Origin: an uncultured Rhodospirillaceae bacterium
GTDB lineage: Bacteria > Pseudomonadota > Alphaproteobacteria > Azospirillales > Azospirillaceae
Length of the DNA stretch: 64,000 bases
NCBI GenBank assembly: GCA_937927415.1
Contig: CALBDS010000001.1
Span: forward strand, 62,001 to 126,000
Reading direction: 5' to 3'
Below are positions 1 to 8,482 of this stretch, in pieces. The position numbers and the translations under genes were made by a program. The stretch's first letter is position 1; each line of letters starts with the position of its first letter. The notes under the pieces were generated by a model, which worked only from the letters and a program-made list of their open reading frames with translations, searched no databases and was not told the DNA's origin.

Positions 1-2384
1 CGATGGACGAGGCGCTGAAGCTGGCCGAACGGGCCGAGCGCCCGGTGATCCTGCTGCCCACCGCCCGTCCGCCGGGCAACGGCGCCGTGGCCGCCACCGC
101 CCCGCTGCCGCCGGTGGAGGCGCGGCGAGCGGTGCAGGGGCTGGAGCCGCAGCCCTGGCCCACCGACCGCGCCGCGGCGGCGGACGCGGTGAAGAAACTG
201 ACCATCACCAGCACCGCCCATTCGGTGTGGCTGGCCGACGGGCTGGGCGACAGCGCCGTTTCCCCCCTTGCCGCCGCCCTGCAGCGCCTGGGATCGGTGG
301 AGGTGCGCGAGGACGGGGCCAGCCGCCCCGCCCATCTGCTGCTGCCCCCGGCGGCGGAGGGATCGGGGCTGGTGGCGCGGGTGGTGCGGGCGGACGGCAC
401 CCGCCCCGATCCGGTCACCGTGCGCCTGACCGCCGGCGACGGGCGGCTGCTGGCCCGCGAAACCGTGCCGTTCCAGCCCGGTGAAACCACCCGCGCCGTG
501 CGGCTGGAGGTGCCCACCGAGCTGCGCAACGAGGCCGCCGCCCTGCGGGTGGAGGGGGACGGCACCGCCGCCGCCACCGTCCTGTTGGATGAACGCTGGC
601 GCCGCCGCCCGGTGGGGCTGGTGTCCGGGCGCGGCGAGGGACGCTCGCAGCCGCTGCTGTCCGACCTGCATTACCTGAACCGCGCGCTGGAGCCGTACAA
701 CGAGGTCCGCCGCGGCGCCATCGCCGATCTGCTGCACCGGGATCTGGCGGTGCTGATCCTGTCCGACATCGGCACCCTGACCGGGGACGAGGCCCGCATC
801 ACCGGCGACTGGGTGAAAAAGGGCGGGGTTCTGCTGCGCTTTGCCGGGCCGCGGCTGGCCCAGCATTCGGCCACGGATTCCGACGGGCTGGTGCCGGTGC
901 GGCTGCGCGCCGGGGATCGCAGTCTGGGCGGGGCGCTGTCGTGGTCGGAACCGGCGCGGCTCCAGCCCTTCGACGAGAAAAGCCCGTTCCGCGGCCTGAC
1001 CGTTCCCCCCGACGTGACGGTGCAGCGGCAGGTGCTGGCCGAACCCTCCCCCGATCTGGCTGACCGCACCTGGGCGCGGCTGGCCGACGGCACGCCGCTG
1101 GTGACGGCGGAAAAGCGCGGCGACGGCTGGATCGTGCTGGTCCACACCACGGCGGCCCCCGAATGGTCCAACCTGCCGCTGTCCGGCCTGTTCGTGGATA
1201 TGCTGCGGCGGCTGGCGGCCCTGTCGGGCGGCATCGCCGGGGCCGATGGGGCCGACACGCTCGACCCGCTGGAACTGCTGGACGGGCGCGGGCGGCTGGT
1301 GCCGCCGCCCTCCACCGCCCTGCCCCTGCCCACGGCGGAATTCGGCCCCACGGCCATCGGCCCGCGCCATCCCCCCGGTTTCTACGGCACCGAGGACGCG
1401 CGGCGCGCGCTCAACCTCTCCACCCTGGTCACCCGCATCGAGCCGTTCCCCACCCTGCCCCCCGGTGTTGCCCGCACCGGCTATGGCCCGCGGGGCGAGG
1501 TCAGCCTGAAACCGCTGCTGCTGGCCGGGGCGCTGGGGCTGCTGCTGCTGGATTTGCTGATCGCGCTGGCTCTGCGCGGCCTGCTGCGTGTTCGGCGGGC
1601 GGCGGCGGCGCTGCTGGTGCTTGGTGTGCTGGCGGGCCTGGACGGGCGCCCGGCCCGGGCCGACGACGCCCAGGCGGTGAAGGTCACGGCGGAAACCTAC
1701 CTCGCCTATCTCGTCACCGGCGACCGGGGGGTGGACGATTCCTCCCGCGCCGGGCTGGAGGGGCTGGTGGAAATGCTGGGCCGCCGCACGGCGGTGGAAG
1801 CCCAGGGCGTCATGGCGCTGGATCCCGAGCGGGACGAGCTGGCCTTCTACCCCCTGCTCTACTGGGCGGTGACGCCGACTCAGCCGCCGCTGTCCGACAC
1901 CGCCAAGGAGCGGCTGAACCGCTACATGCGCAACGGCGGCGTCATCCTGATCGACACCCGCGACCAGAACACCGCCCTGGCGCCGGGGGCGGGATCGGGC
2001 ACGCTTGCCCTGCAATCCCTGACCCAGGGGCTGGACATTCCGCCGCTGGCGCCGGTGCCGCCCGACCATGTGCTGACCAAATCCTTTTACCTGATGCAGG
2101 ATTTTCCCGGCCGCTACACCGGCGCCCCGGTGTGGGTGGAAGCGCGGGAAAGCGGGGTCAACGACGGGGTGTCGCCGGTCATCATCGGCGCCCACGACTG
2201 GGCCGCGGCCTGGGCGGTGGACCCGCGCACCGGGGCTGCCCGCTATGCCGTGGTGCCGGGGGGCGAGCGGCAGCGTGAACTGGCCTTCCGCTTCGGGATC
2301 AACGTGGTGATGTACGCCCTGACCGGCAATTACAAGGCCGATCAGGTCCATGTGCCCGCCATTCTGGAAAGGCTCGGCCAGTGA
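1..2384 (+). CDS. BatA/DUF4159-type membrane protein, 5' end missing
   Basis: The reading frame is open at the left window edge, so the N-terminus is missing. Family members usually begin with a BatA-like membrane anchor and a VWA-like region, and only the tail of that region is visible here, so the Met at base 3 is probably internal. A hydrophobic pair lies at visible residues 506-530 and 534-552, followed by a DUF4159 domain (about 559-785) that resembles a class I glutamine-amidotransferase fold. The stop overlaps the GTG start of the next gene (GTGA), so the two are translationally coupled. Homologues sit in MoxR-DUF58-VWA clusters linked to envelope stress or protein-complex assembly. 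That role is taken from family context and nothing here proves a substrate. Confidence 0.8.
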   Translation, partial: MDEALKLAERAERPVILLPTARPPGNGAVAATAPLPPVEARRAVQGLEPQPWPTDRAAAADAVKKLTITSTAHSVWLADGLGDSAVSPLAAALQRLGSVEVREDGASRPAHLLLPPAAEGSGLVARVVRADGTRPDPVTVRLTAGDGRLLARETVPFQPGETTRAVRLEVPTELRNEAAALRVEGDGTAAATVLLDERWRRRPVGLVSGRGEGRSQPLLSDLHYLNRALEPYNEVRRGAIADLLHRDLAVLILSDIGTLTGDEARITGDWVKKGGVLLRFAGPRLAQHSATDSDGLVPVRLRAGDRSLGGALSWSEPARLQPFDEKSPFRGLTVPPDVTVQRQVLAEPSPDLADRTWARLADGTPLVTAEKRGDGWIVLVHTTAAPEWSNLPLSGLFVDMLRRLAALSGGIAGADGADTLDPLELLDGRGRLVPPPSTALPLPTAEFGPTAIGPRHPPGFYGTEDARRALNLSTLVTRIEPFPTLPPGVARTGYGPRGEVSLKPLLLAGALGLLLLDLLIALALRGLLRVRRAAAALLVLGVLAGLDGRPARADDAQAVKVTAETYLAYLVTGDRGVDDSSRAGLEGLVEMLGRRTAVEAQGVMALDPERDELAFYPLLYWAVTPTQPPLSDTAKERLNRYMRNGGVILIDTRDQNTALAPGAGSGTLALQSLTQGLDIPPLAPVPPDHVLTKSFYLMQDFPGRYTGAPVWVEARESGVNDGVSPVIIGAHDWAAAWAVDPRTGAARYAVVPGGERQRELAFRFGINVVMYALTGNYKADQVHVPAILERLGQ

Positions 2385-4471
2385 TCGACGGAACCACCAT
2401 CGCGCTCACCCCGCTGCTGCCGTGGACGGTGCTGGCGCCGCTGTTCGCGGTGGCGGGGCTGGTGCTGCTGCTGGGCATGGTGCGGCGCGCGCGCGGGATC
2501 CTGCTGCGCACGCTGGCGGTGGCGGTGTTGGCGGTGGCCCTGCTCAACCCCTCCCTCCTGCACGAGGAGCGGGAGGCGATCCGCGACATGGCGGTGATCG
2601 TCGTGGACGAATCCCCCAGCCAGAACATCGCCGACCGCAAGGTCCGCAGCGAACAGGCCCTGGCCGACCTGACGGAAAAGCTGAAGGCCTTCCCCGATCT
2701 CGACGTCCGGGTGGTGCGCACGGCGGACGGAGCCAACGCCGGCACCATCAACGAAACCCGCCTGTTCGACGCCCTGTCGCGCGCCATGGCCGACGTGCCG
2801 CGGCGGCGCATGGCCGGGGCGGTGTTCATCACCGACGGGCAGATCCACGATGTTCCGGCCAACCCGTCCGGGCGGCTGGCCGGCATCGGCCCCATCCACA
2901 CCATCCTGACCGGCAACCATGACGAGGGGGACCGGCGGCTCGCCATCGTCCAGGCCCCGGCCTATGGCATCGTCGGCAAGCCGGTGGAGGTGGTGATCCG
3001 GGTGGACGACATGCCGGGGCGTCAGACCACCACCGCCACCGTCACCCTGCGCCAGGACGGCGGCCCTCCCCGCACCCTGCCGGTGCCGGTGGGCCAGGAC
3101 GTGCGCATCGACATGACCGTCTCCCACGGCGGACAGAACGTGCTGGAAATGGCGGTGGAACCGGCGGCCCGCGAACTGACGCTCGCCAACAACCGCGCGG
3201 CGGTGGTGGTGAACGGGGTGCGCGACCGGCTGCGGGTGCTGCTGGTGTCGGGGGAGCCGCACGCGGGTGAACGCACGTGGCGCAACCTGCTCAAGGCCGA
3301 TCCGGCGGTGGATCTGGTGCATTTCACCATCCTGCGCCCGCCGGAAAAGCAGGACGGCACCCCCATCCGCGAGTTGTCGCTGATCGCCTTCCCCATCCGC
3401 GAACTGTTCGAGGTGAAGCTGAGCGAATTCGACCTGATCGTCTTCGACCGCTACCGCCGCCGCGGGGTGCTGCCCCAGATCTATCTGGAGAACATCGCCG
3501 ACTATGTGCAAAAGGGCGGTGCGCTGATGGAAATGTCGGGCGACGGCTACGCCGGCCCGCTGTCGCTCCGCCGCACGCCGCTGGGGCAGGTGTTGCCCGC
3601 CGACCCCACGGGGGAGGTCATCAACCGCCCCTTCCGCCCCACCGTGACCGAGCTTGGGCGCCGCCACCCGGTGACCGCCGACCTGCCCGGCGACCGCGAG
3701 GATGGGGAACCCACCTGGGGCCGCTGGTTCCATCAGGTGGAGGTGCTGGCGGGCAACGGATCGGTGGTGATGGCCGGGGCCGACAACCGCCCGCTGCTGA
3801 TCCTGAACCGGGTGGGCCAGGGGCGCATCGCCCAACTGGCCTCTGACCAGATCTGGCTGTGGAGCCGCGGTTTCGAAGGCGGCGGGCCGCAGGCGGAATT
3901 GTTGCGCCGTCTGGCCCATTGGCTGATGAAGGAACCGGAGCTGGAGGAAAACGACCTGCGCGCCCGCGTGGACGGCAACCGCATCACGGTGGAACGCCGG
4001 TCCCTGGTGCCCGACCCGCGCAGCGTCACCATGACCACCCCCTCCGACACCGCCAGCACGCTGGAGATGAGCGAGGCCCGCAACGGCGTGTCGTCGGCCA
4101 CAGTGACCGCCGCCGAACCCGGCATCTACCGCGTGACCGACGGCGAACGCACGGCGCTGGCGGTGGTGGGGGCGGTCAACCCGCCGGAACTGGCCGACGT
4201 GCGCACCACCGACACCCCCATGAAGCCGGTGGCCGAGGTCACCCGCGGCGGCATCCTGTGGGCCGCCGATCAGGATCCGAACCGGGGGATCGAGGTGCGC
4301 CGCACCAGCCCCGACGCCAGCGTCCAGGCCGGACGCGGCTGGATCGGGCTGCGTGCCAACGGCGACCATGTGGTGAAGGGCGTGAGCGAGGTGCCGTTGC
4401 TTCCCGTCGCCGCGGTGCTGGCCCTGTCGCTGCTGGCTCTGATCGCCGGTTGGCGGCGGGAAGGGAAATGA
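2381..4471 (+). CDS. VWA-like membrane protein of the MoxR/Bat-type cluster
   Basis: A 696-residue protein starting at GTG inside the previous stop codon. Two membrane helices (about 12-33 and 40-56) precede a VWA-like domain that opens with the MIDAS-like motif DESPS (residues 76-80), so metal-dependent ligand binding is possible. The middle (about 280-500) resembles the glutamine-amidotransferase-like domain of COG5426 membrane proteins. A last helix near 667-688 ends in a short basic tail, placing most of the protein in the periplasm between two anchors. It forms an operon with the DUF4159 gene upstream, and the pair probably work in one complex. No enzymatic activity can be assigned from sequence. 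Confidence 0.75.
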   Translation: MIDGTTIALTPLLPWTVLAPLFAVAGLVLLLGMVRRARGILLRTLAVAVLAVALLNPSLLHEEREAIRDMAVIVVDESPSQNIADRKVRSEQALADLTEKLKAFPDLDVRVVRTADGANAGTINETRLFDALSRAMADVPRRRMAGAVFITDGQIHDVPANPSGRLAGIGPIHTILTGNHDEGDRRLAIVQAPAYGIVGKPVEVVIRVDDMPGRQTTTATVTLRQDGGPPRTLPVPVGQDVRIDMTVSHGGQNVLEMAVEPAARELTLANNRAAVVVNGVRDRLRVLLVSGEPHAGERTWRNLLKADPAVDLVHFTILRPPEKQDGTPIRELSLIAFPIRELFEVKLSEFDLIVFDRYRRRGVLPQIYLENIADYVQKGGALMEMSGDGYAGPLSLRRTPLGQVLPADPTGEVINRPFRPTVTELGRRHPVTADLPGDREDGEPTWGRWFHQVEVLAGNGSVVMAGADNRPLLILNRVGQGRIAQLASDQIWLWSRGFEGGGPQAELLRRLAHWLMKEPELEENDLRARVDGNRITVERRSLVPDPRSVTMTTPSDTASTLEMSEARNGVSSATVTAAEPGIYRVTDGERTALAVVGAVNPPELADVRTTDTPMKPVAEVTRGGILWAADQDPNRGIEVRRTSPDASVQAGRGWIGLRANGDHVVKGVSEVPLLPVAAVLALSLLALIAGWRREGK

Positions 4472-4493
4472 TTGGGCAACATCCCAAACCCGT

Positions 4494-4559
4494 TCGGGGC
4501 GATGCCCCGATCCCCCTTTTCTTTTAAAAAAAGGGAGGTTTGGAGGCGCCAGCCTCCAA
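4494..4559. terminator. Two nested hairpins between convergent genes
   Basis: The gap between the convergent genes ending at 4471 and 4587 holds two perfect hairpins. Bases 4494-4500 pair with 4504-4510 (loop gat). Bases 4540-4547 (ttggaggc) pair with 4552-4559 (gcctccaa) around the loop gcca. Between them, a C5T4 run and an A7G3 run can also pair in part. The position fits a bidirectional terminator. The stacked complementary runs also look like an interspersed palindromic repeat, but I see no second copy in this window. Confidence 0.5.
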
Positions 4560-4586
4560 GTGGGGCCGGGGATACTGCCCCGCGTC

Positions 4587-5324
4587 TCACCGCCGTTTTG
4601 CGGCCGGTGCCGGCAGATACTGCGACAACTCCCCATTACAGCTTTCACTGACCCGCCGGTACTCCTCCACCGTGTCGAGGCGGGCCTGACGCCGGTCGCG
4701 CTCGCGGCCGAACTCTTCCAGGCTGCGGTTGATGACCGCTTCCACCGACCGCTGGAGCGTGCGGGCCACCTGATCGGTGGAGCGTCCCCGCACGGGGGGA
4801 AGCTGTTCCACCAACGCCTGCATCTGCTGCTGGAACCGTGGGCGGAACTCGGCCAACACCCGGTCATCGATCGCCACATGTTCCATCTCGTGGGCCAGAA
4901 CCTCGCCGTGGATGCAGCTTCCCGGCGGCAGTTCGCGGGCGATGTAGACGGTGCGGCGGGCGTAGCCGAAAGCGATGATGAGGTTCTTCAGCGACCCGCA
5001 CACGGCACCGCCCGGCTCCCCCTGGAACACAAGCTGAAAGCGCGAGCGGGCGGTAAACTCCGCCGCCGTCAGCCCCAGCGCCCGCCCCGCCTGCCGCCCC
5101 AGCGGTGACGGCGCCCGCCCCGGCATGGCGGTCAGTTGCGCCGCCGAGCGGGCGGTGTCGTGGGTGAGCGGTGCGTCCAGCGGCTCCAGGACCACCTGCG
5201 CCGGTCCAAGCTCCGGGCAGCCGGCCGGTTGGGCGGCGGCGGGCAAAGCCCACAGAACAACGGCCGCCAGAATGGCGGCCGTGCTCGTGCGACAGGGGGA
5301 AAAGCGCGGTTCCATCACACCCAT
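4587..5324 (-). CDS. Secreted hypothetical protein with HExxH motif
   Basis: A 245-residue protein with a hydrophobic leader (about 15-32, ending in an Ala-rich cleavage-like site), hence likely periplasmic. At 145-149 it carries HEMEH inside a helix-like stretch (LAHEMEHVAI). This matches the zinc-binding HExxH motif of metallopeptidases. Cysteines at 36, 109, 137 and near the C-terminus could form disulfides. The C-terminal third is charged and helical. I cannot place it in a named peptidase family, and a third zinc ligand is not obvious. The start may instead be the Met three codons downstream. It is a single gene, convergent with the operon at its left and transcribed in the same direction as serA behind it. 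Confidence 0.6.
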   Translation of the reverse strand: MGVMEPRFSPCRTSTAAILAAVVLWALPAAAQPAGCPELGPAQVVLEPLDAPLTHDTARSAAQLTAMPGRAPSPLGRQAGRALGLTAAEFTARSRFQLVFQGEPGGAVCGSLKNLIIAFGYARRTVYIARELPPGSCIHGEVLAHEMEHVAIDDRVLAEFRPRFQQQMQALVEQLPPVRGRSTDQVARTLQRSVEAVINRSLEEFGRERDRRQARLDTVEEYRRVSESCNGELSQYLPAPAAKRR

Positions 5325-5356
5325 ATGGGATGCGTCCCGGAACCGGCCAAGACGGG

Positions 5357-6604
5357 TCAGCCCCGCCGGCCCGGATAAAGGAAGCGGGCCTTCAGCGTGC
5401 CGTCGATCTGCTTCAGATCGGCCAGCACTTCACCTTCATCCACATCGCCATCCACATCGATGACGACATAGCCCAGTTCGGGATCGGTCTGCAGATACTG
5501 GGACGCGATGTTCAGATTGCGGTTGGAGAACAGATCGTTGATCCGCCGCAGCATACCCGGCTTGTTTTCATGGATGTGCAGGAAGCGGGTCGCCCCCTCG
5601 CGCACCGGCAGGGCCACTTCGGGGAAGTTCACCGCACCGATGGTCGAACCGTTGTCGGAGTATTCGATCAGCTTCTGCGACACTTCGGCGCCGATGTTGG
5701 CCTGCGCCTCCAGGGTCGAGCCGCCGATGTGCGGGGTCAGGATGACGTTGGGCAGGGTGCGCAGCGGGCTTTCGAACGGATCCTTGTCGCCCGACGGTTC
5801 CTTGGGGAACACGTCGATGGCGGCCCCGATCAGGTGCCCGTCCTTCAGCGCCGACACCAGCGCGTCGATCACCACCACCTTGCCGCGGGCGGCGTTCAAA
5901 AGGTAGCTGCCCTTCTTCATGGCGCGGATTTCGCGCTCGCCCATCATGTCGCGGGTCTGGGGGGTGTCGGGGACGTGCAGCGTCACCACGTCCGACTTGC
6001 CCAGCAGTTCTTCCAGGCTGTCGCAGGCCTGGGCGTTGCCCAGCGCCAGCTTGCGCACCACGTCGTAATAATAGACGCGCATGCCCATGGCTTCAGCCAG
6101 GATCGATACCTGCGTGCCGATGTGGCCGTAACCGACGATGCCCAAAGACTTGCCGCGGACCTCGAACGAGTTCTTGGCCGACTTCATCCAGCCGCCCTGA
6201 TGGACGAGGTTCGATTTGTCGAAGATACCGCGCATCAGCATCACGATTTCGCCGATCACCAGTTCCGCCACCGACCGGGTGTTGGAATAGGGGGCGTTGA
6301 ACACCGGGATGCCCAGACGGCGGGCGGCCTTCAGGTCAACCTGATTGGTGCCGATGCAGAAGCACCCGACCGTCACCAGCCTGTTCGCCGCTTCCAGCAC
6401 CTTGGCCGTCAGGTTGGTGCGGGACCGGATGCCCAGCATGTGGACGGAACCGATCCGTTTCAGCAACTCCGCCTCATCCAACGCATGGGGCAGGCGTTCG
6501 ACCGAGGCGTAGCCGCGGGCCGCCAGTTCGTTGATGGCGTTGTCGTGAATCCCTTCCAGAAGAAGAATCTGGATCTTGTCCTTGGAGAGCGAAAGCTTGG
6601 TCAC
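5357..6604 (-). CDS. serA: D-3-phosphoglycerate dehydrogenase
   Basis: Catalyses the first committed step of serine synthesis: 3-phosphoglycerate plus NAD+ to 3-phosphohydroxypyruvate. The 415 residues match the short E. coli-type enzyme: a substrate domain split around an NAD-binding Rossmann fold with GYGHIG at 158-163, and the catalytic set Arg240 (NAAR), Glu269 (KEP) and His292 (TPH). A C-terminal ACT domain (about 338-415) is where serine acts as feedback inhibitor in this family. The ACT domain retains HENKPGML, typical of serine-responsive members. The gene is monocistronic or shares a transcript only with the secreted protein 32 bp downstream. Confidence 0.95.
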   Translation of the reverse strand: MTKLSLSKDKIQILLLEGIHDNAINELAARGYASVERLPHALDEAELLKRIGSVHMLGIRSRTNLTAKVLEAANRLVTVGCFCIGTNQVDLKAARRLGIPVFNAPYSNTRSVAELVIGEIVMLMRGIFDKSNLVHQGGWMKSAKNSFEVRGKSLGIVGYGHIGTQVSILAEAMGMRVYYYDVVRKLALGNAQACDSLEELLGKSDVVTLHVPDTPQTRDMMGEREIRAMKKGSYLLNAARGKVVVIDALVSALKDGHLIGAAIDVFPKEPSGDKDPFESPLRTLPNVILTPHIGGSTLEAQANIGAEVSQKLIEYSDNGSTIGAVNFPEVALPVREGATRFLHIHENKPGMLRRINDLFSNRNLNIASQYLQTDPELGYVVIDVDGDVDEGEVLADLKQIDGTLKARFLYPGRRG

Positions 6605-6781
6605 GGGCAGGCATCCGGCACAGAGGGATAGGACGAGCGCGCACGTTAATCCCTTGTCCGGGAGTTGTCACGGATCCCGTTTCGCAAACGCGCACTCCCC
6701 GGCGCATGGCATCCCCGCCGCTGGTGCTTTGGTCTGGCGCACGGTTTGGTATAAGGATGGTCCGTTTGCTTGGGAGGCACC

Positions 6782-7126
6782 ATGACCGACACCGTGACCA
6801 TCTATCACAACCCGCGCTGCTCCAAATCCCGCGAGACGCTGGAACTGCTGCGCCAGCGGGGCATCGAGCCGCAGGTGGTGGAGTATCTCAAGACCCCGCC
6901 GTCGGCCGATGAACTGGCCGGGCTGGTGGCGAAGCTGGGCATCCCGCCGGCCAAGCTGCTGCGCGCCAAGGAGGCGGCGGAGGCCGGGGTGGACAAAACC
7001 CTGCCCGACTCCGACCTCATCGCCGCCATGGTGGCCCATCCGGCGGTGATCGAACGGCCCATCGTGGTCAAGGGCGACAAGGCCCGCCTGGGCCGCCCGC
7101 CCGAACAGGTTCTGGAGATTCTGTAA
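6782..7126 (+). CDS. arsC: Arsenate reductase, glutaredoxin-coupled type
   Basis: A 114-residue ArsC/Spx-fold protein. The N-terminal NPRCSKSR motif places the nucleophilic cysteine at residue 13, as in the glutaredoxin-dependent arsenate reductases that reduce arsenate to arsenite. The PIVV-type loop and a closing RP..V segment fit the family. The start was set at 6782 because GGGAGG lies about six bases upstream; a TTG four codons earlier overlaps that ribosome-binding site. No ars operon repressor or arsenite pump is adjacent, so the physiological substrate could be another oxyanion or a thiol-redox partner. Confidence 0.85.
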   Translation: MTDTVTIYHNPRCSKSRETLELLRQRGIEPQVVEYLKTPPSADELAGLVAKLGIPPAKLLRAKEAAEAGVDKTLPDSDLIAAMVAHPAVIERPIVVKGDKARLGRPPEQVLEIL

Positions 7127-7145
7127 ATCCACGCCCTATCGGAGT

Positions 7146-7176
7146 CCGGGCGGCCCCCGCACCAGGGGCCGCCCGG
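7146..7176. terminator. Bidirectional GC hairpin terminator
   Basis: A perfect 12-bp stem (ccgggcggcccc with ggggccgcccgg) around a 7-base loop lies between two convergent genes. There is no strong T tract, so it is intrinsic-like rather than canonical. Confidence 0.55.
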
Positions 7177-7181
7177 CTACG

Positions 7182-7610
7182 TCAGTGCTTTGCCGGGAAA
7201 TGATGGTGGCCGTGGTCACACTGCCCGCGGGAGTGTTTGCTGTCGCAGCTTTCACCCGGCGTCAGGCCGATCCAGGCGTTCACGCCGTTGGGATCGAACC
7301 CGCATTCCTTGCGCCCCTCTGCTTCGATCAGCGGGCGGCGGATCAGGGTGACGTCGGCGATCATGGCGTCCAGCGCCCCCGCCTCGTCCAGGGTTTCGGG
7401 ATCGATGGCCCCCGCCTTGATGGCCGGAGCGCGCTTGTTGAACCATTCGGGAATGGGGCGGTCGCCGAAGAACGGGCGCAGGGTTTCCCGCGTCCAGTGT
7501 TCGGTCGCCAGATTGTGCACCTTCAGCCGGTGACCGGCGGCTTCGATCTGCATCTTCTGCTTGGCGTTGGCGACACAATCGGGAAGACCGTAAAAAACAA
7601 CCTCGGCCAT
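7182..7610 (-). CDS. Nitrogenase-associated ArsC-fold protein with Cys/His tail
   Basis: A 142-residue ArsC/Spx-like protein of the group annotated as nitrogenase-associated protein (NifO-like) in diazotrophs. Residues 1-115 follow the thioredoxin-like ArsC fold, with a single Cys12 in LPDCVANAK in place of the CxxS reductase site. Residues 119-142 form a metal-ligand-rich tail: Cys122, His126, Cys131, His133, His135-137 and His142. This suggests binding of a transition metal. Proteins of this group have been linked to nitrogenase cofactor supply, but no nif gene lies in this window, so that role is only inferred. It converges on arsC, which has the same fold. Confidence 0.7.
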   Translation of the reverse strand: MAEVVFYGLPDCVANAKQKMQIEAAGHRLKVHNLATEHWTRETLRPFFGDRPIPEWFNKRAPAIKAGAIDPETLDEAGALDAMIADVTLIRRPLIEAEGRKECGFDPNGVNAWIGLTPGESCDSKHSRGQCDHGHHHFPAKH

Positions 7611-7813
7611 GGTCCGTTCTCCGGGGCAATCAGGACGAATTCAGTCCCTTATACCAAATGATGGCACCACGCACCAGTTTGCAATGCAACAATCAGCACC
7701 TTTCGCATCATCTCCTGCCAAAGGTTATATCTCTCTCCAAAAGTTCCTATGCCGTCTTAACGAATCGGCAAGGCATGGTGCGGCATCCTGTCCCCGATCA
7801 TGAGGAGGGCCGG

Positions 7814-8482
7814 ATGTTGCGCCGTACCATCATCGTTTCGACCATCGTTGCTTCGACGATCCTCAGCGCCGCCCTGGCGCTCGGTCTGACGCAGCGGGCC
7901 GCGGCGGACAGCGCGGTGGTGAACAACACCGCGGCAACGGGTTCGGTGTTTCCCGATGCCACCCTGGCGGTCAGCGAACAAGGCGCCGGCACGCGGATCC
8001 GCATCGACGGCATCATCACCCCGGCGGTGGAAGAACGCTTCGTCGCAGCGTTGAAGGCGGTTCCGGCCCAGCGCCCGGTGCTGGTGGATCTGTCCAGCCC
8101 CGGCGGCTTCACCGCCGCCGGTTACCGCATGATCGACGCCATGCTGGCCGAACGCGCCGCCGGGCGCCCGCTGGCCACCCGCGTGGGTGCCGGTGACCAG
8201 TGCGAAAGCATGTGCGTCGGCGTCTATCTGGCGGGCTATCCCCGTTTCGCCGACCCCTCCGCCAGCTTCATGGTTCATGCCCCGCGCATGGCCGAGGACG
8301 GGCGGATGACCGTGCGCACCACCCAGATCATGGTCAAGCGGCTGCTGTCCCTGGGGGCATCGCCGGACTGGATCAATCAGGTGAAGGCGGCGGGCGGGTT
8401 CAGCGGCTCCCTGGACTATCGTCTGAACGCCGCCGCCCTGACCGCGGCCAAGGCCAATGTGGTCACCGACCTGATCCGCTGA
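7814..8482 (+). CDS. Periplasmic protein with ClpP/crotonase-like fold
   Basis: The ATG at 7814 follows GAGGAGGG at ideal spacing and begins a leader with a hydrophobic stretch at 5-25 and Ala-rich cleavage site near 31. The 222-residue product matches COG3904-type predicted periplasmic proteins. VDLSSPGG (91-98) is the typical strand-glycine turn of the Clp fold. Cys-Glu-Ser-Met-Cys (130-134) sits where ClpP has its nucleophilic serine, with Ser132 as candidate, and MVHAP (153-157) supplies a possible His155. Whether it is a protease is unknown. The two cysteines flanking Ser132 could be bridged. Its 3' end overlaps the convergent aminotransferase gene by 20 bp. Confidence 0.7.
   Translation: MLRRTIIVSTIVASTILSAALALGLTQRAAADSAVVNNTAATGSVFPDATLAVSEQGAGTRIRIDGIITPAVEERFVAALKAVPAQRPVLVDLSSPGGFTAAGYRMIDAMLAERAAGRPLATRVGAGDQCESMCVGVYLAGYPRFADPSASFMVHAPRMAEDGRMTVRTTQIMVKRLLSLGASPDWINQVKAAGGFSGSLDYRLNAAALTAAKANVVTDLIR

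Noticed and set aside
2342..4879. Long open frame on the minus strand
   Set aside because: It is antisense to the VWA-like gene, rich in His, Gln and Arg with no family resemblance, and arises from GC-biased codons of the real gene.
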